A DNA stretch of 23,484 nucleotides, taken from contig WLQO01000004.1 in the NCBI GenBank assembly GCA_009698295.1, forward strand, positions 1 through 23,484. Direction: 5' to 3'. Origin of the DNA: Actinomycetota bacterium (lineage in GTDB: Bacteria > Actinomycetota > Actinomycetes > Nanopelagicales > Nanopelagicaceae). The notes under the pieces were generated by a model that made no database searches, had not been told where the DNA came from, and saw only the letters and a list, made by a program, of their open reading frames with translations. Shown piece by piece: positions 1-7,325 of the stretch (positions within the stretch are counted from its first letter, which is position 1; each line of letters starts with the position of its first letter). The translations under genes were made by a program, and so were the position numbers.

Positions 1-1107
1 CGCATCCCAGAAATTAAAGATGCTATTGGGTTATCAAATGGCGCATTTGGATTTGTATTGATTGGGAGTACTTTCGGTTCGATTGCTGGCGCACAGTTAG
101 CAGGGCGATTTATACATACTTATGGATCGCAGCGAGTGATTTTTGTTGGCTCGGTAATCATGCCTGCCGGATTAGCAGGTATGGCGCTAGCGACAAATGC
201 AGTGGCGCTCTTTCTAACCTTATTCACAATGGGTGTTGGTTATGCATTGCTTGATATGAGTTACAACTTTCAAGGCACGGTTGTCGAAAAGATTTTAGGC
301 CGCAGATATATGTCCTCATTTCATGCGATGTGGAGCACTGGAGCATTTATAACTACCGTGATAGGTGGTGCAATCACGCGCCATGTCTCACCACAAGTCA
401 ATCTGCTTGTTATTGCCGCTGTTTGCTTAATCGCGTACCTAATTTCGGCAACGTTTTTATTGCCGCCCGAACTCGATGGCCACAAAGGCGATGCCGAACA
501 TGAAGCCAAGATTCCATTATTCGGCAAAAACGTTATGCCACTCTGGTTGTTAGGCGTTGGTTTATTGGCTAGTTTGGTTGGAGAAGGAGCAGCAAGTGAT
601 TGGGGCGCGATCTTGTTGCGCGATGAGATGGGTTATGAAAAAGGTGTTTATGCATCTGCCTTTGCATCCTTTGCACTTGCCATGATTGTTAGCCGTTTCT
701 TAGGCGATCGTGCACTTGATTACTTTGGACCAGCTCGGTTGGTGAAGTTAGGTGGATATTTCGGCGGATCGATTTGGGGAATTGCTATGGCAATTGCTGT
801 TCCGCTTTCTTCATCACACTCGTTAACCGCGCTGATTATCGTCAACATAGGTTTTGTTGCTGCTGGACTTGGCATCGGTCCAATGTTTCCGGCATTTATT
901 TTGGCTGCGACTAAAGTTCCGGGTATCGCACCAGCGGTTGCGATATCACGCGTTGGAGTAATCGGAATCGCTGGATTCTTCTTCGGTCCAACTATTACTG
1001 GAGTAATTTCGCAGTACACCAGCCTTTCGATTGGCATGATGTATCCGGTTGCAATGTTGATTCTTTCGGGTTATCTATCGCGCGGAATTAAGAGCTCTAA
1101 AGCTTAA
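1..1107 (+). CDS. MFS transporter, 5' end outside the window
   Basis: The reading frame is open from the first base, so the true start lies upstream; 368 residues are visible. They are strongly hydrophobic, with about ten predicted membrane segments arranged as two halves around a charged central loop (residues EHEAKIP near base 500). This is the layout of a major facilitator superfamily permease. The segment SSFHAMWSTGAF near base 320 resembles the YbjJ-like group of MFS proteins, a recollection rather than a search result. The substrate cannot be read from the sequence. The stop codon overlaps the stop of the convergent TauE-like gene. The segment before base 58 is in frame and includes RIPEIKDAIG, a typical loop before a membrane helix, so the first internal ATG should not be taken as the start. 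Confidence 0.85.
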   Translation, partial: RIPEIKDAIGLSNGAFGFVLIGSTFGSIAGAQLAGRFIHTYGSQRVIFVGSVIMPAGLAGMALATNAVALFLTLFTMGVGYALLDMSYNFQGTVVEKILGRRYMSSFHAMWSTGAFITTVIGGAITRHVSPQVNLLVIAAVCLIAYLISATFLLPPELDGHKGDAEHEAKIPLFGKNVMPLWLLGVGLLASLVGEGAASDWGAILLRDEMGYEKGVYASAFASFALAMIVSRFLGDRALDYFGPARLVKLGGYFGGSIWGIAMAIAVPLSSSHSLTALIIVNIGFVAAGLGIGPMFPAFILAATKVPGIAPAVAISRVGVIGIAGFFFGPTITGVISQYTSLSIGMMYPVAMLILSGYLSRGIKSSKA

Positions 1108-1841
1108 AGATAAGTCTTTATTAAGGTAAAAGCGGAAATTGCGATAAGCAAGAGCGCAAAGAGTTTGCGTGATGTTTCAGAGCTAGCGGTTTGCTTATGA
1201 GATGCCAGCAGAGCAACTGCTACTGCGCTGATGGCGATGATGATTGGAATTCTCCAGCTAACTTCGCTCCAGTGGGAGAAATGGCCAAGAAAAGCCGTTA
1301 TTGAGTTCAGGCAGATAACGACCAAGGAAGTACCAGTAGCAATTCTTGGGGGAGTGCCAAAGGCGTGGATCAGCACTGGAACAACGATGAATCCACCACC
1401 GATTCCAAATAAACCAGTGAGCGCGCCAATACCAAGTGAGACTAAAACCAGAACCGGGATAGACATCCGCCGTTGCTCTTTTGGTAGAGATTTTTTAAGC
1501 ATGGATAGCGCTGCAAAAAGTAAGACGATAGCAAAACCTGTTGTAATCAATTTATCGCTTAACTTATGAGCCAAAATCGATGTTGCTAAATTAGTAACTA
1601 AACCAAGTGACCAAATAACTAGCGCGTCGCGATAGAGAATCTCTTTGGCGCGGGCCTTAGGCAAGGCTCCGGCCATCGCGGCAAATAGGACAATGGCCAG
1701 TGCACCTGTAGTTGCGGGAATTGCGGTGAAATCAAAGATATAAAGCAAGATAGGAACCGAGAGCATTGCTCCACCTGCTCCAACAAAGCCAAGTACGGCG
1801 CCTATAAATCCGCCGGCGATTAGTGCAATTGCGATATCCAC
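1104..1841 (-). CDS. TauE/SafE-family membrane permease
   Basis: This is a 245-residue integral membrane protein with about eight hydrophobic segments. It has the internal duplication typical of the TauE/SafE (sulfite exporter, DUF81) family: a glycine-rich motif at residues 10-30 (GFVGAGGAMLSVP) is repeated at 137-155 (GLFGIGGGFIVVP), and the second copy is followed by the family signature ATGTSL at 168-173. Family members move sulfite, sulfonates or other organic anions across the inner membrane; the actual substrate is not visible here. The start codon is GTG, with no strong Shine-Dalgarno sequence ahead of it. The gene lies 68 bp downstream of doxX on the same strand, across a strong hairpin, so it may be read by partial readthrough or from a weak promoter of its own. 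Its last codon overlaps the stop of the convergent MFS gene. Confidence 0.85.
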   Translation of the reverse strand: MDIAIALIAGGFIGAVLGFVGAGGAMLSVPILLYIFDFTAIPATTGALAIVLFAAMAGALPKARAKEILYRDALVIWSLGLVTNLATSILAHKLSDKLITTGFAIVLLFAALSMLKKSLPKEQRRMSIPVLVLVSLGIGALTGLFGIGGGFIVVPVLIHAFGTPPRIATGTSLVVICLNSITAFLGHFSHWSEVSWRIPIIIAISAVAVALLASHKQTASSETSRKLFALLLIAISAFTLIKTYL

Positions 1842-1861
1842 GTCTTAATACTGCCACTCAA

Positions 1862-1899
1862 AATAGAAATGGCCCCCATTTCTGGGAGCCATTTCTATT
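1862..1899 (-). terminator. Hairpin terminator between doxX and tauE-like gene
   Basis: A 12-bp perfect inverted repeat (AATAGAAATGGC at 1862-1873 pairing with 1888-1899) continues after one mismatch into a 3-bp CCC/GGG stem closing a 6-base loop. On the minus strand it sits 10 bases after the doxX stop and is followed by a short T-run (CTATTTTGAG), so it would end doxX transcripts. The T-tract is weak, so readthrough into the TauE-like gene is plausible. On the plus strand there is no convincing T-run. Confidence 0.65.
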
Positions 1900-1909
1900 A
1901 GGGGTTTAT

Positions 1910-2338
1910 TTACTTATTAAAGAAAGAGATATTTCCGAGGTGTGGCCCGAAAGCATCTGCTGAAACTGCACCGCTGTAGATAAGTGCGAAGATGATTAGT
2001 GAAGCGCCGGCAAGAGCGAGATCCTTATTGAAAGCGATCATCTCGTTCTGCTTGGCAGTCGCATCAGCTTCAGTCCAGTAGTTGTGGAAGATAACTGCAG
2101 CAAGTACCAAAGTGATAGCGAGCAACAGGGCGCCGAGATCTACCCAGAAGCCAAGTGCTACGTAGACTCCACCAAGAAGGAAGAAGAGACCGCTAGCGAT
2201 TACGCCGAGTTTTGCAGCAGGAAGCTTCTTGTACTTGGCATATCCCGTCATCATTTCGAGCTTTGCGAAGTGAGCGATTCCTGAAGTGATGAAGATAAAG
2301 GCGAAAAGGATTCGGCCGATTACGAGTACTGCGTTCAT
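1910..2338 (-). CDS. DoxX-family membrane protein
   Basis: This 142-residue protein has four hydrophobic segments (about residues 3-22, 45-65, 67-87 and 107-126). It begins with the pattern seen in DoxX-family proteins, IGRILFAFIFITSGIAHFAK, in which the GR near the N-terminus and the SGxxHF motif after the first helix are characteristic. DoxX proteins are small inner-membrane proteins tied to redox or thiol stress in several bacteria; the precise reaction is not known. The ATG start is supported by an AAGGAG Shine-Dalgarno sequence (2343-2348). A likely promoter lies upstream with a perfect dyad over its -35 element and spacer, suggesting repressor control. The gene is divergent from the SOS cassette. 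Confidence 0.85.
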   Translation of the reverse strand: MNAVLVIGRILFAFIFITSGIAHFAKLEMMTGYAKYKKLPAAKLGVIASGLFFLLGGVYVALGFWVDLGALLLAITLVLAAVIFHNYWTEADATAKQNEMIAFNKDLALAGASLIIFALIYSGAVSADAFGPHLGNISFFNK

Positions 2339-2384
2339 GGATCTCCTTGTTGGTAACTGGTTAGCAATTGTTCTGACTCGGGTA

Positions 2385-2412
2385 ATTGTAGGGGAGATAG
2401 TTGAACTTTCAA
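2385..2412 (-). promoter_or_regulatory. Predicted doxX promoter
   Basis: On the minus strand the sequence reads TTGAAA (2412 to 2407), a 16-base spacer, then TACAAT (2390 to 2385). This matches a primary sigma-factor promoter well and lies about 47 bp upstream of the doxX start codon. The -35 hexamer and half the spacer lie inside the perfect inverted repeat at 2395-2418. Confidence 0.6.
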
Positions 2413-2418
2413 CTATCT
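2395..2418. promoter_or_regulatory. Perfect 11-bp dyad, candidate repressor operator for doxX
   Basis: AGATAGTTGAA at 2395-2405 is repeated as its exact reverse complement at 2408-2418, with only CT between. The 24-bp dyad covers the -35 element and spacer of the predicted doxX promoter. Its size and its TAGTTGAA half-sites suit a winged-helix dimer of the MarR or HxlR type, which commonly represses small redox-related genes. No regulator gene is present in the window, so the family assignment is inference. Confidence 0.6.
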
Positions 2419-2440
2419 TGAGCGTGGCGACACACCTACC

Positions 2441-2469
2441 TTGCCAATGTCAGATCCTTGGGCTACTTT
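2441..2469 (+). promoter_or_regulatory. Predicted promoter of the SOS polymerase cassette
   Basis: TTGCCA (2441-2446), a 17-base spacer and TACTTT (2464-2469) form a plausible primary sigma-factor promoter. The expected transcription start is near 2476, about 41 bases before the first gene. The SOS box begins on the last base of the -10 hexamer, so LexA bound there would block the start site. Confidence 0.55.
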
Positions 2470-2486
2470 TCGAACACTTGTTCGAA
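2469..2486. promoter_or_regulatory. SOS box (LexA operator)
   Basis: TTCGAAC-ACTT-GTTCGAA is a perfect 7-bp inverted repeat with a 4-base spacer. It matches exactly the actinobacterial and Bacillus-type LexA consensus (GAAC-N4-GTTC core, extended to TCGAAC-N4-GTTCGA). It overlaps the -10 element and predicted start of transcription for the DUF6504-dnaE2-dinB cassette, the expected target for LexA repression. The lexA gene is not in the window. Confidence 0.9.
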
Positions 2487-2516
2487 TATCCACAGGAAAG
2501 CCCGAGGCGCGTAAAA

Positions 2517-2798
2517 ATGTCAGTCCCAGAGATCAACCCAGCTCACGATGTGATCGCAGATGGGTCGGCTACTCCTATCGAATTTACCTTCCGCGGCAAA
2601 CGCTTTCGCATCCACGCTGTTCTCTCGCGCTGGTGTGAAGCAGGTGGCTGGTGGAACCGGGTCAGCGATGGCATCTATCGCCCCGATGATGGTGCGCGCG
2701 CTTTATGGACCGTTGAAGCGGCGCCTATCGGTGCGTTAAATACCTTTCAACTCGAACGCGATGAGATCACAGGTTCCTGGATCGTCAAACAGGTCTGA
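2517..2798 (+). CDS. DUF6504-family protein, first gene of SOS cassette
   Basis: A 93-residue protein rich in aromatic residues, without membrane segments or signal peptide. The middle (FTFRGKRFRIHAVLSRWCEAG, then WWNRVSDGIYRPDDG) and the end (ALWTVEA to GSWIVKQV) look like the small DUF6504 proteins found next to dnaE2 and dinB in Actinobacteria. The function is unknown; an accessory role in damage-induced DNA synthesis is inferred only from this linkage. The start was set at ATG 2517 (MSVPEIN) because it follows the SOS promoter and has a GAGG at 2504-2507. A longer in-frame opening back to 2286 would run through the promoter and doxX and is unlikely. Eighteen bases separate its stop from dnaE2. 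Confidence 0.75.
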   Translation: MSVPEINPAHDVIADGSATPIEFTFRGKRFRIHAVLSRWCEAGGWWNRVSDGIYRPDDGARALWTVEAAPIGALNTFQLERDEITGSWIVKQV

Positions 2799-2816
2799 TC
2801 CAGGTTTGAGTCAAAG

Positions 2817-5800
2817 ATGAGTTTCATTCATTTACGTACATCAAGTGCCTTCTCACTTAAATATGGCACCACCCAACCACGTGATCTAGTCGAACGCGCT
2901 GCGCAATTTGAATCACCTGCGCTCGCACTCACCGATCGTGATGGTTTATCAGGTGCAATTCGTTTTGCTAGCGCTTGTCTGGAATTTGGAATCGCGCCAA
3001 TTATTGGCGTTAATCTCGCTATCGATTTACTGGCAGATCCAAATATTAAAAGCGCACCCGTTAAAGATTTACCGCGCGTGACGATCTTGGCGCACGGCGA
3101 TGGGGGATGGCGCGCGCTGGTGCGTTTATTAAGCGGACTTAATATGAACGCTGCCGAGCGCACACCAGTTTTGACTTTAGATTTCCTGCAACGCTTTAGC
3201 CAATATTCAACGCAACTGCATTTACTGCATGGCCCCGAATCACCAGTTAGCCAAGCTCTTACCTTGCACCGCAGTGATATCGCACTTGAGATATTTAATA
3301 AGACCCGCGCGCTCTTTGGAGATCACGCTATAGATTGCGTATCTCATTTAGTTGCGGGCAACGGCCCCTTTTCAACTGGCCATGCTGCCCGTTCACTTAT
3401 CTTTGCGCGCGATCACGATATCGATGCGGTGATCACCAATGCGGTGCGCATGCGCGATGCCGCAGATGGGCCAGTCGCCGATATTTTAGATTGCGCCCGT
3501 CAATTAGTTCCGCTGCACCAACGCCACCTGGAACGTCGCAACGCAGAAGGTTATTTAAAATCGAGCGATCAGATGGTTTCACTTGCCGCTGAAATCGCGC
3601 GCGCCGCTGGTGAGCGCACACCTCGTGAACTTTTAAATACAACTCGGCAATGGGCCGAACGCGCACTTCTTTCGCCACAACGCGATCTTGGTTTAGGCGG
3701 GATTCACTTACCGGAGGCCCACATAGTCGGCGCAGATTCAGCAAGTGCGATGCGCACTTTGTTGCGCACGCGCTGCGAATCCGGAATCAATTGGCGCTAC
3801 AACGATTCCGCCACAATCAATAAAGCGCGTGCGCGTTTAGATGACGAGCTCGCCACCGTTGCAACACTTGGATACGAGCCATATTTCTTAACCGTTGCTG
3901 ATATCACCGACATGGCGCGGGATAAAAATATTCGCGTCGCGGCTCGCGGCAGCGGTGCTGGTTCGCTGATCTGTCACTTACTCGGTATTTCAGGAGTTGA
4001 TCCGATGCAACATGGTTTATTGATGGAGCGTTTCTGTTCACCACTGCGCCGGGCGTTGCCAGATATCGATATAGATGTGGAATCTGCGCGTCGCTTAGAA
4101 ATTTATGACATGGTATTTAAGAGATATGGCGACACCGATTGGCGATCCCCACAAGCGCTTTCACGATGTGCAACTGTTTCGATGGTCGACACTTACCGCG
4201 CGCGAAATGCAATCCGCGATGTCGGTGCAGCACTTGGCCTGCCCGCGATGGAGATAGACCTAATCGCTAAATCTCTGCCACATGTGCGCGCCCGTAATAT
4301 TGAGGCGACTCTTAAATCACTTCCTGAACTTCGCTCACTTAACTTATCGGCGCCACTTACCGTGATGGCGATTTCATTAGCACAACGCCTAGATGGCTTG
4401 CCGCGCCATCTGGCAATGCATCCGTGCGCAGTTGTCTTATCTGATGCTGGTTTGCTAGATCGTGCGCCAGTTCAATTTAACGCTAGCGGTTATCCAATGG
4501 TGGAATTTGATAAAGATGGCGTAGAAGAAATTGGGTTATTAAAGCTAGATATCTTGGGTGTGCGGATGCAATCGACGATTGCCCATGCGGTACACGAGAT
4601 AAAACGCGTTGCCGATATTGATTTAGATATTGATGCAGTGCCACTTGATGACGCCGCAACTTATGAATTGATTCAATCAACGCGGACCTTAGGTATCTTC
4701 CAAGTTGAAAGCCCCGGACAACGTGAGCTAGTCGGCAAGTTAGCTCCCAAAACTTTTAGCGATTTAATTATCGATATCTCACTCTTTCGCCCCGGGCCAG
4801 TTAAAAGCGACATGATCCGACCATTTCTCAACGCCCGCCATGGCTGGACCAGCGCACAGATAATCCACCCTGATCTTTATCCGATCTTGGCACAGACCGA
4901 GGGCGTGGTTGTATTTCACGAACAAGTTATCTCGATTATCGCAACGATGACGGGTATCTCACTCGCCGCCGCGGATGAGAAAAGACGGGCTTTAGGCAGC
5001 AAGGAAGGCCAACAAGAAGTCTGCGATTGGTTCTTTCCTGCCGCAACCGCCCGCGGTTATGAGTTGACCATCATTACCGAAATCTGGGATGTCCTTCGCG
5101 CCTTTGCCTCCTTTGGTTTCTGTAAAGCACATGCGGCAGCTTTCGCACTTCCGACATATCAATCTGCTTATTTAAAGAGGCATTACCCAGCTGCATTTAT
5201 TGCAGGTGTTTTAACGCACGATCCTGGTATGTACCCAAAGCGTTTGATGATTGATGAAGCGCGTCAACTAGGAGTTGGTTTAGCGCCGCTAGATATTAAT
5301 TATTCGGGGGAGCAGTACACAGTAGAAAAGAATCAGATTGGCGGCGAGAGCGTGCGGATAGCACTAACTTCAGTCTCAGGAATTAGTGATAAGGAAGTCA
5401 CTTCGATAATCGCGGGTCGCCCTTATATCGACCTCGCTGATTTCTATCGCAGATCAGGTGCATCACAACCAGTTATTGAAACCTTAATCATGACCGGAGC
5501 ATTTGATCAGGTGCATTCGTTAAGTGATGGAGCTATTAATCATCGCGATTTATTGCTGCATTTATCTGATCTAACTCGCTCACCAGTTGCCAAGATTGGT
5601 GGATCGCAAATGGTCTTTGGATTTGCACCACCTGATGTTGCCGCAAGCGGCTTACCTGCAATGGGGCCTGCTGAAAAGGTGCGCAATGAGGTAGAACGTT
5701 TAGGGATGGATATCACTCACCATATGCTCGAGTTCTATGCCCCATTTTTAAATGCGATCGGCGCAGTTAAATCATCGGATCTACTGTCACTGCGATCTCA

Positions 5801-6101
5801 AAGCGAAGTTTTAGTTGCAGGAATTAAAGTTGCGATGCAGACCCCACCAGTGCGTTCTGGCCGACGCGTTATCTTCTTAACTCTCGATGATGGTTATGGC
5901 TGCACCGATTCCACATTTTTTAGTGGCGCCCAAGAGGGTTTTGCTTCCACTCTCTACAGTTCATCCATATTGTTAGTCCGTGGCAAAACTCGCAGAACCG
6001 GTGATCGCGGTATCTCTATCAACGCCAGCGGGGCTTGGGATCTGCGCACCGCATATGAAAAATGGTCAAGGCAATTAATACAGCAAGCGATTCAGAGATG
6101 A
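2817..6101 (+). CDS. dnaE2: DnaE2-type error-prone DNA polymerase III alpha subunit
   Basis: A 1094-residue C-family polymerase, the length usual for DnaE2 and shorter than the replicative DnaE1. The N-terminal PHP domain spans about residues 1-200, but its metal-binding motifs are eroded: HLR (5-7) replaces HxH and TDRD (39-42) replaces TDHD. The palm contains PDIDID at 415-420, with the catalytic aspartates D416 and D418, and LKLDILG with the third aspartate D578. RGSGAGS near residue 380 and FGFCKAHAAAFA near 765 are the expected polymerase and finger-region motifs. A helix-hairpin-helix and OB-like C-terminus follows. In DnaE2-containing bacteria the enzyme performs SOS-induced translesion synthesis and mutagenesis. 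Here it is the second gene of an SOS-box operon, and its stop overlaps the dinB start. Loss of PHP ligands suggests no proofreading activity. Confidence 0.93.
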   Translation: MSFIHLRTSSAFSLKYGTTQPRDLVERAAQFESPALALTDRDGLSGAIRFASACLEFGIAPIIGVNLAIDLLADPNIKSAPVKDLPRVTILAHGDGGWRALVRLLSGLNMNAAERTPVLTLDFLQRFSQYSTQLHLLHGPESPVSQALTLHRSDIALEIFNKTRALFGDHAIDCVSHLVAGNGPFSTGHAARSLIFARDHDIDAVITNAVRMRDAADGPVADILDCARQLVPLHQRHLERRNAEGYLKSSDQMVSLAAEIARAAGERTPRELLNTTRQWAERALLSPQRDLGLGGIHLPEAHIVGADSASAMRTLLRTRCESGINWRYNDSATINKARARLDDELATVATLGYEPYFLTVADITDMARDKNIRVAARGSGAGSLICHLLGISGVDPMQHGLLMERFCSPLRRALPDIDIDVESARRLEIYDMVFKRYGDTDWRSPQALSRCATVSMVDTYRARNAIRDVGAALGLPAMEIDLIAKSLPHVRARNIEATLKSLPELRSLNLSAPLTVMAISLAQRLDGLPRHLAMHPCAVVLSDAGLLDRAPVQFNASGYPMVEFDKDGVEEIGLLKLDILGVRMQSTIAHAVHEIKRVADIDLDIDAVPLDDAATYELIQSTRTLGIFQVESPGQRELVGKLAPKTFSDLIIDISLFRPGPVKSDMIRPFLNARHGWTSAQIIHPDLYPILAQTEGVVVFHEQVISIIATMTGISLAAADEKRRALGSKEGQQEVCDWFFPAATARGYELTIITEIWDVLRAFASFGFCKAHAAAFALPTYQSAYLKRHYPAAFIAGVLTHDPGMYPKRLMIDEARQLGVGLAPLDINYSGEQYTVEKNQIGGESVRIALTSVSGISDKEVTSIIAGRPYIDLADFYRRSGASQPVIETLIMTGAFDQVHSLSDGAINHRDLLLHLSDLTRSPVAKIGGSQMVFGFAPPDVAASGLPAMGPAEKVRNEVERLGMDITHHMLEFYAPFLNAIGAVKSSDLLSLRSQSEVLVAGIKVAMQTPPVRSGRRVIFLTLDDGYGCTDSTFFSGAQEGFASTLYSSSILLVRGKTRRTGDRGISINASGAWDLRTAYEKWSRQLIQQAIQR

Positions 6102-7282
6102 TGCAGGCCACGATTTTGCATGTGGACATGGATGCTTTCTATGCATCAGTTGCTGAACTAGATCACCCAGAACTTCGCGGCAAAGCAGTTGTAGTCGGTG
6201 CTGGCGCACGCGGTGTTGTCTTATCTGCAAATTATGCCGCCCGTAAATTTGGAATACGCGCCGCCATGCCTGTGGGTCGCGCACAACGTATGGCGCCGCA
6301 AGCAATTTTTATTGCACCCGATCATCACCGATATTCCGAAATATCCGAACGCGTCATGCAGATCTTTGCCGCATACACACCGCTAGTTGAACCGATCTCA
6401 CTTGATGAAGCGTTTCTCGATGTTACAGGTGCGCGTAAATTACTCGGCACAGGCCGTGAGATCGCAACTGCAATTCGCGCCCGCGTTGAGAAAGAGGAAG
6501 GCATCACTTGCTCGGTTGGTATTGCGCCATCAAAATTTATCGCCAAGTTAGCATCACAGCATTGCAAACCAAATGGGATGCTTGAGATAACCGCCGATCG
6601 GATACTTACCTTTCTGCATCCACTTCCGGTTGGCGCGATATGGGGAGTTGGCCCAAAGACTGCCGAGCAGTTGGAAAGACTTGGACTTCACACGGTGGCA
6701 GATATAGCAAACACACCGCGCGCTACTTTAATTCGCGCACTGGGCGATGCAGCCGGTGCATCTTTATACGAACTTGCTTGGGGTCGTGATTACCGTGATG
6801 TAACGCCGGAAGAACCAGATAAAAGTATTTCCTCTGCTGAAACATTTCCCAATGATCTAGATAACCCAACTGAGATTTTGCAAGAGTTTCTACGTATGAC
6901 GGAAAGATCGACGGGGCGATTGCGCGAGAAAGGTTTATTTGCCAAGACAATTTCAATCAAGGTGCGCTTTGCAGATTTCTCAACGATCAACCGATCGAAG
7001 ACTTTGCCACTACCAATTGATAGCACCCACGAGGTTTATGAAGTTGTTAAGTCGCTCTATCTCGCTCTCAATATCGAACGGGCGCGGTTGAGATTAGTCG
7101 GTGTCTCCCTTGAGAATTTGCAGGAAGATTCACCCGAACAACTTGTCCTTGGAGCTCGCGAAAAGGGTTGGCGCGATGCTGAAAGCGCGATTGATCAGGC
7201 ATCGGTGCGCTTTGGCCGCGGCAGCGTGCGTCCGGGGCGCTTGATAAAGCCAGGGGATCAGCCAGAACACCACGGCGATTGA
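6098..7282 (+). CDS. dinB: DNA polymerase IV, Y-family (DinB)
   Basis: A 394-residue Y-family translesion polymerase with all catalytic acidic residues. HVDMDAFYASV at 8-18 supplies the first aspartate (D10), and SLDEAFLDV carries D103 and E104. The thumb motif CSVGIAPSKFIAKLAS and the helix-hairpin-helix IWGVGPKTAEQL are also clear, followed by the little-finger domain. Near the C-terminus EQLVLG may be a degenerate beta-clamp binding motif. The start was placed at ATG 6098, which overlaps the dnaE2 stop as ATGA; an earlier ATG at 6062 would put 12 extra residues inside dnaE2. The overlap implies translational coupling, so DinB should be made together with DnaE2 under LexA control. Unlike ImuB of the classic imuA-imuB-dnaE2 cassette, this protein should be an active polymerase. 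Confidence 0.93.
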   Translation: MMQATILHVDMDAFYASVAELDHPELRGKAVVVGAGARGVVLSANYAARKFGIRAAMPVGRAQRMAPQAIFIAPDHHRYSEISERVMQIFAAYTPLVEPISLDEAFLDVTGARKLLGTGREIATAIRARVEKEEGITCSVGIAPSKFIAKLASQHCKPNGMLEITADRILTFLHPLPVGAIWGVGPKTAEQLERLGLHTVADIANTPRATLIRALGDAAGASLYELAWGRDYRDVTPEEPDKSISSAETFPNDLDNPTEILQEFLRMTERSTGRLREKGLFAKTISIKVRFADFSTINRSKTLPLPIDSTHEVYEVVKSLYLALNIERARLRLVGVSLENLQEDSPEQLVLGAREKGWRDAESAIDQASVRFGRGSVRPGRLIKPGDQPEHHGD

Positions 7283-7325
7283 GGATCAACTAGCCCTGAT
7301 CGCAAAGATGTTCTATTGTGGGGAT

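Noticed and set aside
2286..2516. N-terminal extension of the DUF6504 reading frame back to 2286
   Set aside because: It would run antisense through the doxX start and across both predicted promoters and the SOS box. The recognisable protein begins at MSVPEIN (2517), after the predicted transcription start.
2881..4200. Frequent GATC sites, considered as a sign of an organised methylation or repeat element
   Set aside because: They look moderately more common than expected, but most fall in Asp-Ile/Leu or Arg-Ser codon contexts and are not regularly spaced. Codon preference is enough to explain them.
2517..7282. Horizontal transfer of the SOS cassette, suggested by more GCG and CGC codons than in ftsZ or rsmH
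   Set aside because: The difference is mild, there are no flanking repeats, integrase or tRNA, and weakly expressed genes often show less codon bias than ftsZ. Transfer is not supported.
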